Positions 8,287 through 17,022 of a DNA stretch of 64,000 nt are shown here, one piece after another. The notes under the pieces are model-generated. The model searched no databases and had not been told where the DNA came from. It saw nothing but the letters and a program-made list of their open reading frames with translations. Every line of letters starts with the position of its first letter. Positions within the stretch are counted from its first letter, which is position 1. The translations under genes were made by a program, and so were the position numbers. The DNA lies in the NCBI RefSeq assembly GCF_014897705.1, contig NZ_JABUXV010000023.1, positions 1-64,000 of the forward strand. Reading direction: 5' to 3'. The stretch comes from Brachybacterium sp. FME24. Its GTDB lineage: Bacteria > Actinomycetota > Actinomycetes > Actinomycetales > Dermabacteraceae.

Positions 8287-9986
8287 GCACCGCCGCCCCC
8301 GTCGCCCCGGTCACCCCCGGACCCTCCACCGCGGCCGACGAGCGCCTCCTGCGACCGATCCGACGTCCGAGCGCCGGGACCGCGGGCGCGACGCTGGTGA
8401 TGGCGATCCTCGTCGGCCTCGGGGTCTGGTCGGTGATCGACCTGGGCATCGATCTGCCCACGATCCTCGGCTCCCTCGGCAGCGCGGTCGCGTTCGTCGG
8501 CCGCATGTTCCCGCTGGACTTCCCGCCGCTGCCCGACCTGGCCGGGATGATCGCGGAGACCCTCGCGATCGTGTTCCTGGCGACGCTGCTGGCCGTCGCG
8601 CTGTCCGTCCCGGTCTCGCTCGCGGCCGCGCGGGCCACCACCCGCGGGCGGATCACCCGCGGCGCCGCCCGCACCCTCATCGTGCTCGCCCGCGCGGTAC
8701 CCGATCTGGTGCTCGCGATCGTGCTCCTGCGCGTGTTCGGGCTCGGTCCGGTGGCCGGCATCCTCGCCATGGGACTGCACTCCGTGGGCATGATCGGCAA
8801 GCTCTACGCCGACGCGATCGAGGAGCTCGACGACTCCCCCCGCCAGGCGGTCGAGACCGTCGGCGGCACCAGGTCCCAGCAGATCTGGTCCGCGATCCCG
8901 ATGGCCCTGCTGCCGCAGGTGATCGCCACCGGCCTGCACCGCTTCGACATCAACCTGCGCACCTCGGTGCTGCTGGGGTACGTGGGCGTGGGCGGCATCG
9001 GCCTCGAGATCGCCGACGCCCTGCGATCCCTGGACTACCAGCGCGGGATGGCCCTCGCGCTGGTGGTCCTCGCGCTGTGCATCGTCGTCGAACTGGTCTC
9101 CGGCGGGATCCGGGCGGCGATCCTTCCACGCCCGGGCGGCCGCTCCGCCCGGACCGGTTGGATCGATCGGCTCCTGGATCGGCCGACGGCGCGCCCTGCC
9201 ACCGAGCAGATCCACGCTCCCTGGTCGGTCGATCGGTTCCGGCGCGTGCTGAGCGTCGCAGTGCTGGTGGTGGTGACGGCGGGGTCGCTGTGGAAGGTCG
9301 ACCTGGACGCGGCCACCCTGCTCGGCGGGATCGCCGAGATCCCCTCGACCGTGCAGCTGTTCCTCCCGCCCGGGTTCGGCGGCTCCGCCGGGACCGTGTT
9401 CGCGGACCTCCTGGTGACGGTGCAGATCGCCCTCGCGGCGACCCTGCTGGGTGGGATCCTGGCCCTGCCGATCGGGATCCTCGCCGCCCGCAACGTGGTC
9501 GCCGGTCGCGCCGTGCACACGGGGTTCCGGCTGCTCATCGTGATCATCCGCGGCATCCCCGAGCTGATCCTCGCGATCATCTTCGTGGTGATCTCGGGCT
9601 TGGGCGGGGTGGCCGGCACGCTCGCCCTCGCGCTCGGCGCCGTCGGCCTGCTCTCCAAGCTCATCGCCGACTCGCTGGAGGAGACGGATCCCCGCCCGCA
9701 GGAAGCACTGCGGGCGCTGGGCGCGAGCGCTCCGCAGGTGTTCCTCGCCGCGACCCTGCGGCAGGCGGCGCCGGCCGTCGTCGCGCACACGATGTACCTG
9801 CTGGACACCAATATCCGCTCGGCGACCCTGCTGGGCGTGGTGGGCGCCGGCGGCATCGGCTTCCTGCTGCTGAACGCCGCCCGGATCAACCAGTTCGAGG
9901 TGGTCACCGCGATCGTCCTGCTCATGGTCGGAGTGGTCCTGGTGGTCGAGGCCCTCTCGATGTGGCTGCGCCACGCGGTGCGCTGA
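8283..9986 (+). CDS. phnE: Phosphonate ABC permease, tandem-fused PhnE-PhnE
   Basis: At 567 residues this is about twice the usual PhnE length. It holds two complete permease domains (residues about 30-280 and 310-560). Each has its own ATPase-contact loop, VETVGGTRSQQIW in the first and LRALGASAPQVFL in the second. The fusion supplies both membrane halves in one chain, whereas many loci use two phnE genes. It sits between phnC and the PhnX-like hydrolase in the operon. Confidence 0.92.
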   Translation: MSTAAPVAPVTPGPSTAADERLLRPIRRPSAGTAGATLVMAILVGLGVWSVIDLGIDLPTILGSLGSAVAFVGRMFPLDFPPLPDLAGMIAETLAIVFLATLLAVALSVPVSLAAARATTRGRITRGAARTLIVLARAVPDLVLAIVLLRVFGLGPVAGILAMGLHSVGMIGKLYADAIEELDDSPRQAVETVGGTRSQQIWSAIPMALLPQVIATGLHRFDINLRTSVLLGYVGVGGIGLEIADALRSLDYQRGMALALVVLALCIVVELVSGGIRAAILPRPGGRSARTGWIDRLLDRPTARPATEQIHAPWSVDRFRRVLSVAVLVVVTAGSLWKVDLDAATLLGGIAEIPSTVQLFLPPGFGGSAGTVFADLLVTVQIALAATLLGGILALPIGILAARNVVAGRAVHTGFRLLIVIIRGIPELILAIIFVVISGLGGVAGTLALALGAVGLLSKLIADSLEETDPRPQEALRALGASAPQVFLAATLRQAAPAVVAHTMYLLDTNIRSATLLGVVGAGGIGFLLLNAARINQFEVVTAIVLLMVGVVLVVEALSMWLRHAVR

Positions 9987-10082
9987 GCACCCTCTGCACC
10001 CGTCCCACCCCGCTGTTCTCCGCGCCCCACTGTTCTTCGAGCTCCGTGTTCCCCCTCTCCCCGTCGACGACAAGGACTCCCC

Positions 10083-10799
10083 ATGACCTCCACTCTGCAG
10101 CTCGCCGTGTTCGACATGGCCGGCACCACGATCGATGACCGCCACGAGGTGTACCGCGTGCTGCGCGAATCCGTCGAGCGCGAGGGCGCCCGGTTCGACG
10201 ACGCCACGTTCCAGCAGTGGATGGGCACCGAGAAGCGCGCGGCCATCCGCAACCTGCTGGCCCTCGGCGGCGTCGAGGCGCGAGATGAGCTCGTGGACTC
10301 CGCCTTCGCCTGGTTCCTCGAGGAGCTCACCCGCACCTACACGCAGAATCCGCCCATCCCCCTGCCGGGCATCGAAGAGGCCCTGCGGTCCCTGCGCGCG
10401 CGCGGCATCGCACTCGGCCTGACCACGGGGTTCTCCCGGGACATCGCCGATCTGATCCTCGGCCGCCTGGGCTGGGGCGTCGGGGAGAGCAGCGGCACCG
10501 ATCCCTCCGAGCCGATGGTCGACGTGGTGGTCTGCGGCGACGAGGTGCCCGAGGGACGTCCCGCCCCGTTCATGATCCAGGAGGTCATGCGCCGGACCGG
10601 GGTCACCGAACCGGCCCGGGTGGCCTCCGTCGGGGACACCGCGGTCGACGTCGAGTCCGCGCAGCGTGCGGGGGTGACCGCGGTCGGGGTGCTCACCGGG
10701 AAGCTCCTGCGCGCCGACCACGAGGCCGCGGGCGCCGACATCGTCGCGAGGTCCGTCGCCGAGCTGCCGGCGCGTCCCGATTTCGGCGGGCAGGGCTGA
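10083..10799 (+). CDS. Phosphonatase-like HAD hydrolase (PhnX-like, TIGR03351 type)
   Basis: A 238-residue HAD hydrolase. The nucleophile motif is DMAGTT (Asp11), the DxAGT variant that separates phosphonatases from ordinary DxD HADs. The cap carries MGTEKRAAIRNLL, with a Lys that could form the Schiff base, and motif 4 is GDTAVD. It probably splits the C-P bond of phosphonoacetaldehyde to phosphate and acetaldehyde. The SD is AAGGA before the ATG. The adjacent alcohol/aldehyde-type dehydrogenase may act on the product. Confidence 0.85.
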   Translation: MTSTLQLAVFDMAGTTIDDRHEVYRVLRESVEREGARFDDATFQQWMGTEKRAAIRNLLALGGVEARDELVDSAFAWFLEELTRTYTQNPPIPLPGIEEALRSLRARGIALGLTTGFSRDIADLILGRLGWGVGESSGTDPSEPMVDVVVCGDEVPEGRPAPFMIQEVMRRTGVTEPARVASVGDTAVDVESAQRAGVTAVGVLTGKLLRADHEAAGADIVARSVAELPARPDFGGQG

Positions 10800-10805
10800 C
10801 CCGCG

Positions 10806-11885
10806 ATGGCCGAGATGCGCGCGCTGGTCTGGGCCGGCGAGCAGCGGTTCGAACAGATCCGACGGCCGCTGCCCTCCCTCGCGCCCGGTGAGCTGCTGGT
10901 CCGGGTGCGGACAGCCGCGATCTGCGGCTCCGATCGGCACACCGTCGAGGGTCGCCGCGCCGCGCCCTGCCCCGGGATCCTCGGGCACGAGGGCGTGGGC
11001 GACGTGGTCACGATCGGACCGGCCGTGACCGTGGGCTCCGCCCCGGAGCTGGTCGCCCCCGACGGCGTCCCGGTCGGACCCGGGGACCGGATCGTGTGGT
11101 CGGTGATCTCCGCCTGCGGAGACTGCGACCGCTGCCAGGCCGGCCACAGCGCGAAGTGCCGCACCCTGCGGAAGGCAGGCCATGAGCCCCTCGACGGGTC
11201 CTGGCCGTTCTCCGGCTCCTATGCGAGCCATGTGGTGCTGCCGGCCGGCCATCACCTGGTGCGGGTCCCCGAGGAGGTGGCCGACGGGCCCGCCGCGATC
11301 GCCGCCTGCGCGGGAGCCACCGTGATGGCGAGCCTCGCCGCGGCGACGTCCTCGCCCGTGCCCGGCTCTCGGGTCCTCATCACCGGGGTGGGCATGCTCG
11401 GGCTGCTGGCGATCGCCGCCGTCCGGGCCGCCGGCGCCGCACATGTGCACGCGATCGACCCGTCGGCGGCGAGGCGCGAGCTGGCCCTGCAGGCCGGCGC
11501 GAATTCCGCCTCTGCCCCCTCGACGGAGCCCGACGGACTGCGCGACGGCGCGGATCTGGCCCTGGAGTTCTCCGGCGCGCCCGCCGGCGTGAGGACCGTC
11601 ATCGATGCGCTCGACGTGGGCGGCACGGCCGTCCTCGCCGGCAGCGTGTTCCCCGGACCGCAGATTCCGGTGGACCCCGAGAGGATGGTGCGGGGGCGCC
11701 GCACCCTCACCGGGATGCACAACTACGAGCCCCAGCATCTGGACCAGGCTCTCGCCCTGCTCGCCTCTGAGCAGGGCCGATCCCTCCCCTGGGCGCAGAT
11801 CCTCGGGGGCCCGATCGCCCTGGACGCCGTGCCCACGGCCTTCGAGACGCCGACGCAGCATCTGCGCACCCTCGTCGAGCCCTGA
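10806..11885 (+). CDS. Zinc alcohol dehydrogenase of phosphonate loci (TIGR03366/HpnZ type)
   Basis: A 359-residue MDR dehydrogenase. Catalytic zinc ligands are in AAICGSDRHT and the GHEGVGDVV motif. The structural zinc lobe is CGDCDRCQAGHSAKC, and the nucleotide-binding segment is VLITGVGMLGLLA. It starts 6 bp after the hydrolase stop with a weak ribosome site, suggesting translational coupling. This family is named for its association with phosphonate catabolism; the precise substrate is not established, and interconversion of a small aldehyde/alcohol is my inference. Confidence 0.82.
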   Translation: MAEMRALVWAGEQRFEQIRRPLPSLAPGELLVRVRTAAICGSDRHTVEGRRAAPCPGILGHEGVGDVVTIGPAVTVGSAPELVAPDGVPVGPGDRIVWSVISACGDCDRCQAGHSAKCRTLRKAGHEPLDGSWPFSGSYASHVVLPAGHHLVRVPEEVADGPAAIAACAGATVMASLAAATSSPVPGSRVLITGVGMLGLLAIAAVRAAGAAHVHAIDPSAARRELALQAGANSASAPSTEPDGLRDGADLALEFSGAPAGVRTVIDALDVGGTAVLAGSVFPGPQIPVDPERMVRGRRTLTGMHNYEPQHLDQALALLASEQGRSLPWAQILGGPIALDAVPTAFETPTQHLRTLVEP

Positions 11886-11996
11886 GGCGGCCTGTCGGAA
11901 CTGGGTCGGTCTCCCAGGGCGACCAGGTCACGGGCAGGGTCCCAAGAGAAGATACGGAGGGATACTGGACGGACGGACATCGTGGAGGAGGCGACC

Positions 11997-12815
11997 ATGA
12001 GCATGAGAACCCTGCTCGTCGGGTGCGGACGCGTCGGCATCCGGGTGGGCGAGCTGCTGCTCTCCGAGGGTGGGGTGGTCGCCGGCCTCCGCCGTGATCC
12101 GAGCTCCCTGCCGCCCGCGTTCACGCCGATCACCGCAGACCTCAGTGAGGCCCTGCAGTCCGCGCTGCCTGCGGTCGACTCCATGGTCATCACGCTGACC
12201 CCTGCCGTCGCGACGAGCTGTCGCGAGCCGTTGGAGCATCTCGCAGCGGCCCTCCCCTCCCTGCCGCGGCGGACCGTGTTCGTCTCTTCGACGCGGGTCC
12301 TCGAGGGCCACGACTCCTCCCGCCCGCTCACCGAGTCCGATCCCGCCCGTCCCCGGTCCGAGCGGGCCCACATGCTCCTCGAGGGTGAGCACGCGGCCCG
12401 CGATCTGTTCGGGGCGAGCATCCTGCGGCCGGCGGGCATCTACGGGCCCGGGCGCGATCGCCTGGTCAGGGCCGTCCTCGAGGGGCGCCCCGTGGAGCAC
12501 GATCGGCACACGAACCGGATCCACGAGGTGGATCTCGCTCGGGCGATCATGGCTCTGCTCAAGGCGCCCCATCCGCCAGCGCTCCTGCACGCCGTGGACG
12601 GTGCACCGTCGACGCTCGGAGAGGTCGTCACGCACATCGCGCAGCGGCTCGAGAGGCCTGTGCCCCCGCGTGCGGAGCCGGATCCCGGCGCGGGCACCGT
12701 GCTCGACGGCACCGCCCTTCTCGACCTGCTCGGCCCTCTCGAGGTGCCCGACTTCCGCGCCGGGTACGACGAGATGATCGCCGGATCTCCTCCCCCGCTC
12801 GCCGATGCGCCGTGA
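11997..12815 (+). CDS. NAD(P)-binding extended SDR / epimerase-like protein (YeeZ-like)
   Basis: A 272-residue Rossmann protein. The N-terminal dinucleotide motif is LLVGCGRVGIRVGELL, followed by FVSSTRVLEG. ILRPAGIYGPGR is the substrate-lobe signature of NAD-dependent epimerase/dehydratase proteins. The usual YxxxK is not obvious, as in YeeZ-like members. The ATG was chosen for the strong GGAGGAGGCGACC ribosome site. It follows the phosphonate operon by 111 bp with its own candidate -10 boxes, so it is probably a separate unit. Function unknown. Confidence 0.7.
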   Translation: MSMRTLLVGCGRVGIRVGELLLSEGGVVAGLRRDPSSLPPAFTPITADLSEALQSALPAVDSMVITLTPAVATSCREPLEHLAAALPSLPRRTVFVSSTRVLEGHDSSRPLTESDPARPRSERAHMLLEGEHAARDLFGASILRPAGIYGPGRDRLVRAVLEGRPVEHDRHTNRIHEVDLARAIMALLKAPHPPALLHAVDGAPSTLGEVVTHIAQRLERPVPPRAEPDPGAGTVLDGTALLDLLGPLEVPDFRAGYDEMIAGSPPPLADAP

Positions 12816-12821
12816 GGTGCG

Positions 12822-13178
12822 TCAGCCCTCGACGCCCTCTCGCGACGTCCGCACCAGCTGCTCGACAAGATCGTCGGGGATCGGCGTGCGCGGGGTGAAC
12901 GTGATGCCGGTCTTGGTCGCCTTGAGACCGGCTGCCGCGATGTCCTCGGCATGCTCGGCCAGGGCGTGGGGACGGAGATACAGCCCGCACTGCTTGCTGA
13001 ACGCCGCATAGCTGGCGACGACCGTGCCATCGATCGTGAACCCGGGCATGTTGTAGGCCACGATCTCCTCGGCCTCCGGCAGGACACGACCCAGAATCTC
13101 GCGCAGCCGCTGCAGTGCGGGCTGGAAAGCTTCGGGGGCCGACGCGATGTAGGCGTCATGGTCGACGATCTCCGCCAT
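12822..13178 (-). CDS. DUF1801 / YdhG-like protein
   Basis: A 118-residue protein of the DUF1801 (YdhG/YjbR-like) family. The characteristic segments are EIVAYNMPGFTIDG, YAAFSKQCGLYL and TKTGITFTP. These small soluble proteins have no firmly known function. It converges with the SDR gene, 6 bp apart. A GAGG ribosome site lies 7 nt before the ATG. Confidence 0.85.
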   Translation of the reverse strand: MAEIVDHDAYIASAPEAFQPALQRLREILGRVLPEAEEIVAYNMPGFTIDGTVVASYAAFSKQCGLYLRPHALAEHAEDIAAAGLKATKTGITFTPRTPIPDDLVEQLVRTSREGVEG

Positions 13179-13280
13179 GGAGAGGCCTCACTCTCGGATT
13201 CTTCGTCGTGGTCGGGACCTTCGCGCACGACAGCTTCAGGCTACCGGCTGCGTCATCCACGCATCACGGCACTGCCGCGA

Positions 13281-13727
13281 TCAGGTCTCGGAGGCGTCGG
13301 CGGTCAGCTCGTCGAGCAGCTCTCGCACCCGCCGATCGATGTCGTCGCGCACCAGGCGCATGCGCTCGGCTCCTTCGACACCGCGCTCGGAGGGCTCATC
13401 GGTGCGCCAGGTCGTGATGGTCCCGCGCATCCCGGGGACCGGATCGACCACGGCCTCCTCCCCGAGCACCACAACGCGGTCCATACGAGCCAGCAGCGCG
13501 GGGTCGATCGGCTTCGTGCGGGAGGCGGACATGTCCGCCCCGACCTCGGCGACGACCTCGGCCGAGAGGGCATTGACCGTCGTTCCGGGCTTCGTCCCGG
13601 CTGAGTGCACCTCGACCCGGTCGCCGGCCCGCGCCGCCATCAGCGCGGCGGCCATCTGGGACTTGCCACCGTTCTTGACGCAGACGAACAGGACCGAGGG
13701 CTTCGGAGTGAGGTTGGAGGAGCTCAT
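13281..13727 (-). CDS. arsC: LMW-phosphatase-fold arsenate reductase, CX5K variant
   Basis: A 148-residue low-molecular-weight phosphatase-type ArsC. The P-loop reads CVKNGGKS (Cys16), so Lys22 replaces the usual CX5R arginine. Cys16 is the only cysteine, so electrons must come from an external thiol such as mycothiol or mycoredoxin. The acid loop is WRTDEP rather than PDP. The ATG overlaps the acr3 stop (ATGA), and a 26-residue upstream extension was rejected. Role inferred from context: reduce arsenate for Acr3 export. The variant P-loop could change substrate or rate. Confidence 0.82.
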   Translation of the reverse strand: MSSSNLTPKPSVLFVCVKNGGKSQMAAALMAARAGDRVEVHSAGTKPGTTVNALSAEVVAEVGADMSASRTKPIDPALLARMDRVVVLGEEAVVDPVPGMRGTITTWRTDEPSERGVEGAERMRLVRDDIDRRVRELLDELTADASET

Positions 13728-14851
13728 GCGGAGACCTTTCGGGCAGAGGCGGTGGGCGCACCGGGGACGGTGGGGTCGCCGGGGAACAGGCGCTTGCCCA
13801 GCCACAGCGAGACGTAGACCAGCCCCACCAGGACGGGGACTTCGATGAGCGGGCCGACGACCCCGGCGAGCGCCTGGCCGGACGTGACCCCGAAGGTGCC
13901 GATCGCGACCGCGATGGCGAGCTCGAAGTTGTTGCCGGAGGCGGTGAAGGCGACGGTGGTGGAGCGGGCGTAGTCCATACCGACGGCCCGGCTCAGCAGC
14001 AGGGAGCCGAGGAACATCAGCACGAAGTAGGCCAGCAGCGGCAGCGCGATGCGGGCCACGTCCCCGGGCGCGGAGATGATCGCGTCGCCCTGGAGGGCGA
14101 ACAGCAGCACGATGGTGAACAGCAGCCCGTACAGGGCGAAGGGGCCGATCCGCGGCAGGAAGCGGTCCTCGTACCAGTCGCGGCCCTTCGCGCGCTCACC
14201 GATCACGCGGGTGAGGAAGCCGGCGAGCAGGGGGATGCCCAGGAACACGAGCACGCTGAGCACGATCGCGCCGATCGAGAACTCGGCCGAGGTGGTGGGC
14301 AGTCCCAGCCAGGAGGGCAGCACCTGCAGGTAGAACCAGCCCAGCGCACCGAAGGCGAACACCTGGAACACGGAGTTGATCGCGACCAGGACGGCCGCGG
14401 CCTCCCGGTCCCCGCAGGCGAGGTCGTTCCAGATCAGCACCATGGCGATGCAGCGGGCCAGGCCCACGATGATCAACCCGGTGCGGAACTCCGGCAGGTC
14501 GGCCAGGAAGATCCAGGCCAGCGCGAACATCAGGGCGGGGCCGACGATCCAGTTCAGCACCAGGGAGGTGGCCATCAGGCGCTTGTCGGCGCTGATGCGG
14601 CGGGTCTCGTCGTAGCGCACCTTGGCGAGCACGGGGTACATCATCACCAGCAGGCCGACGGCGATCGGCAGGGAGACGCCGGCGATGCTCACCGCCTCGA
14701 GGGCCGGCCCGATACCGGGGACCACTCTGCCCAGCAGCAGTCCCAGCAGCATCGCCAGCAGGATCCAGGCCGGCAACCAGCGGTCCAGGAACGACATCTC
14801 GCCCCTCACGCCGACGGGTGCGACAGGGGCGGTGGGGGTAGTCGTGGTCAC
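13724..14851 (-). CDS. acr3: Arsenite efflux permease Acr3
   Basis: A 375-residue, ten-helix BASS-superfamily carrier of the Acr3 type. The arsenite-binding helix segment [19 protein letters not shown] contains the family's conserved Cys. It also carries [20 protein letters not shown]. It exports As(III) across the plasma membrane. It is divergent from arsR and overlaps the downstream arsC. Both directions share the 77-bp region holding the two ArsR-like sites. Confidence 0.93.
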   Translation of the reverse strand: MTTTTPTAPVAPVGVRGEMSFLDRWLPAWILLAMLLGLLLGRVVPGIGPALEAVSIAGVSLPIAVGLLVMMYPVLAKVRYDETRRISADKRLMATSLVLNWIVGPALMFALAWIFLADLPEFRTGLIIVGLARCIAMVLIWNDLACGDREAAAVLVAINSVFQVFAFGALGWFYLQVLPSWLGLPTTSAEFSIGAIVLSVLVFLGIPLLAGFLTRVIGERAKGRDWYEDRFLPRIGPFALYGLLFTIVLLFALQGDAIISAPGDVARIALPLLAYFVLMFLGSLLLSRAVGMDYARSTTVAFTASGNNFELAIAVAIGTFGVTSGQALAGVVGPLIEVPVLVGLVYVSLWLGKRLFPGDPTVPGAPTASARKVSA

Positions 14852-14864
14852 TACGACCTCTTCC

Positions 14865-14916
14865 TATAGACGAGCATCGATGCGAACGGTAGCCTCCATA
14901 TAGATGTTCGTCAATG
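14865..14916. promoter_or_regulatory. Two ArsR-type operator repeats
   Basis: Eighteen-bp direct repeats at 14865-14882 and 14899-14916 match at 13 of 18 positions and share TATAGA at the left and TG at the right. They lie between divergent acr3 and arsR. A TAAGGT box at 14917-14922 sits 6 nt before the arsR ATG, suggesting leaderless transcription under direct ArsR control. Confidence 0.6.
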
Positions 14917-14928
14917 TAAGGTTCTGCC

Positions 14929-15321
14929 ATGACCCTCACCTCCCGGCACCTGCCGCTCACCGCGCGGGCCGAGCGCACCGACGCCGACTGCACGCCCGGT
15001 CCGAGCGCCGAGGACTGCTGCTCCCTGGGCGGTGGTCCGATCAGCGGCGATGAAGCCGAGAACCTGTCCGTGCGCCTCAAGGCGCTCTCAGATCCGACAC
15101 GGCTCCAGCTCCTCTCGCATATCGCCGCCGGCGGCTGCGGAGACGTCTGCGCCTGCGACCTGGCGGAGCCGCTGGGCATCTCCCAGCCCACCGTCAGCCA
15201 CCACATGAAGAAGCTCGTCGATGCCGGTCTGCTCACCCGTGAGCAGAAGGGTCGCTGGGCGCACTACTCCGTCGTGCCGTCCGCCTTCGCCGAGCTGCGC
15301 ACCTTCCTCGACCTGTCCTGA
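14929..15321 (+). CDS. arsR: ArsR-family arsenic-responsive repressor
   Basis: A 130-residue winged-helix repressor (residues about 45-125; SQPTVSHHMKKLVDAGLL recognition helix). Metalloid-binding candidates are the CGDVCACDL cysteines, which match the ELCVCDL arsenite site. An N-terminal extension has further Cys (DADC, EDCC), as in actinobacterial ArsR forms that bind arsenic with N-terminal cysteines. The only good -10 is 6 nt upstream and there is no SD, so the mRNA is probably leaderless. Confidence 0.9.
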   Translation: MTLTSRHLPLTARAERTDADCTPGPSAEDCCSLGGGPISGDEAENLSVRLKALSDPTRLQLLSHIAAGGCGDVCACDLAEPLGISQPTVSHHMKKLVDAGLLTREQKGRWAHYSVVPSAFAELRTFLDLS

Positions 15322-15368
15322 CCACCCCTGCGCCCGCCACTCGTCGCACCAGCACCCCAGGAGACCCC

Positions 15369-15776
15369 ATGCCCGATCGCCCCAGCGTCCTGTTCGTCTG
15401 CGTCCACAATGCCGGCCGGTCCCAGATGGCCGCCGGCTATCTCCAGCACCTCGCGGGTGACCGCATCGAAGTGCGCTCGGCCGGCTCCGCCCCCGCCGAG
15501 ACCGTGAATCCCGCAGCCGTCGCGGCGATGTCCGAGGAGGGCATCGACATCTCCGCCGCCCAGCCCCGGATCCTCACCCCGGACACGGTGAAGCAGTCCG
15601 ACGTCGTGATCACCATGGGCTGCGGTGACGCCTGCCCGATCTTCCCCGGCAAGCGCTACGAGGACTGGGAGCTGCCCGACCCGGCCGGCCAGGGCGTCGA
15701 GGCCGTGCGCCCCATCCGCGACGACATCCGCGGCCGCGTCGAAGAGCTGATCGCAAGCCTCGAGGCCCGCGACTGA
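15369..15776 (+). CDS. arsC: Arsenate reductase, LMW phosphatase type, canonical P-loop
   Basis: A 135-residue ArsC with canonical CX5R P-loop (CVHNAGRS, Cys11/Arg17), a GCGDACP segment with two further cysteines, and acid loop WELPDPAGQG. The last two are typical of actinobacterial ArsC. It reduces arsenate to arsenite. SD AGGAG precedes the ATG. It follows arsR by 47 bp, probably in the same transcript, giving the locus two dissimilar ArsC proteins on opposite strands. Confidence 0.92.
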   Translation: MPDRPSVLFVCVHNAGRSQMAAGYLQHLAGDRIEVRSAGSAPAETVNPAAVAAMSEEGIDISAAQPRILTPDTVKQSDVVITMGCGDACPIFPGKRYEDWELPDPAGQGVEAVRPIRDDIRGRVEELIASLEARD

Positions 15777-15790
15777 CCCGAGGGCGAGGC

Positions 15791-16489
15791 TCAGCCCGTC
15801 ACCAGGGCCGCCACGATCGGCAGAACCACAGTCATGACCAGGGCATTCATCACCATGGCGGCGCTCGCCCAACCGCCGGAGACCGTGGATTCGGACAGCA
15901 TCCGCGAGGTGCCGATGCCATGGGAGGTCAGCCCGACGGCGAAGCCGCGGGCCCGTTCGTCCCGCACCCGGGCGAGGGTCAGCAGCGCCGGGCCGACGAC
16001 CGCGCCGAGCACCCCGGAGATGAGGGTCAGTACCACCGCGAGCGGCACGGAGGCCCCCAGGGTCTCGGCGATCGACAGCCCCACCGGGGAGGTCACGGAT
16101 CGGGGCAGGGCGGCGCGCAGCATGTCGTCCCCGGCGCCGAGTGCGGTCATGGCACCCACCGTCACCGCGACGCTCACCGCTCCCCCGACCGCCAAGGTCA
16201 GCAGCACTGCGGGCGCCGCGGACGCCAGGGCTCGCCCATTGCGCAGCAGCGGCAGGGCCAGCGCCACGGTCGCCGGGCCCAGCAGCAGGGTCAGCACCGT
16301 GACCTGCTGGAGGTACACGGCGTACGACATGCCGGTGGCCTGCAGGACCGCAGCGACGATCACCACCGTCACCAGCACCGGGGTCAGCAGGCCGGGCCGG
16401 CCCAGTCGCTGGTAGAGCCACAGGGAGAGGAGGTAGGCCGTCAGGGTCAGGGCGAGGCCGAAGACGGGCAGCTCGATCAGCGCGCTCAT
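15791..16489 (-). CDS. lrgB: LrgB/CidB-family membrane protein
   Basis: A 232-residue protein with about seven membrane segments and the LrgB signature SVTSPVGLSIAETLG...FAVGLTSHGIGTSR. LrgA/LrgB pairs modulate murein hydrolase activity or export small organic acids such as pyruvate/glycolate; which applies here is unknown. Its ATG overlaps the stop of lrgA (ATGA). Confidence 0.88.
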   Translation of the reverse strand: MSALIELPVFGLALTLTAYLLSLWLYQRLGRPGLLTPVLVTVVIVAAVLQATGMSYAVYLQQVTVLTLLLGPATVALALPLLRNGRALASAAPAVLLTLAVGGAVSVAVTVGAMTALGAGDDMLRAALPRSVTSPVGLSIAETLGASVPLAVVLTLISGVLGAVVGPALLTLARVRDERARGFAVGLTSHGIGTSRMLSESTVSGGWASAAMVMNALVMTVVLPIVAALVTG

Positions 16490-16947
16490 GAGGTGACCGT
16501 CCCGGGCTCGGCGTCAGGCCCGGCGGCGGGGCCGGGCCCGTCGGTCGGGTCCCCGGCCGATGAGGCACCGCGGCGCTCCTGTCGTCGCAGCAGTGCCTGC
16601 AGCAGCCATCCGGCGATCAGCAGGGTCAGCACGAAGGAGCCGCCGACGGCGAGCGCGATCGGAAGAGCGTTCTGTGCGAGCGCGTGCAGCTCCAGCATGA
16701 TGCCGACGCCCGGCGGGACGAACAGCAGCTGCAGGTGCTGAAGCAGCGGGGTCGCGGCGGGCTCGGCGACCCGGAGCACGCCCCGCGTGGGTCGCAGCAG
16801 CCCGAGCAGGAGCAGCAGGACCAGCCCGAGCACGACCCCGGGCACGGGCAGGTTCAGCAGCGCCGACACGGCCAGGCCCACCATCTGCACCAGCAGCAGG
16901 ACCACGAGGCCGAGCAGCACCGGGGGCAGGGCGGCGGCTCGAGACAT
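16486..16947 (-). CDS. lrgA: LrgA/CidA-family membrane protein
   Basis: A 153-residue holin-like protein with four hydrophobic segments. The family core is LLNLPVPGVVLGLVLLL, followed by FVPPGVGIM. A Pro/Gly/Asp-rich C-terminal tail of about 35 residues is longer than usual. The start at 16947 was chosen because TACTCT lies 7 nt upstream, fitting a leaderless mRNA; the open frame runs further to 17556 across the GNAT gene and was rejected. Co-transcribed with lrgB. Confidence 0.85.
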   Translation of the reverse strand: MSRAAALPPVLLGLVVLLLVQMVGLAVSALLNLPVPGVVLGLVLLLLLGLLRPTRGVLRVAEPAATPLLQHLQLLFVPPGVGIMLELHALAQNALPIALAVGGSFVLTLLIAGWLLQALLRRQERRGASSAGDPTDGPGPAAGPDAEPGTVTS

Positions 16948-17022
16948 CCGGGCCAGAGTAGCCCTGTGCGTCGGCGAGGAATCGCGTTGACCACCGAGGA
17001 TGCACAGCCTCACACTGCAGGC

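Noticed and set aside
8205-11861. 1218-aa open frame on the minus strand through the phosphonate genes
   Set aside because: Low-information, charged composition typical of antisense frames in GC-rich DNA; the + strand has well-conserved families throughout.
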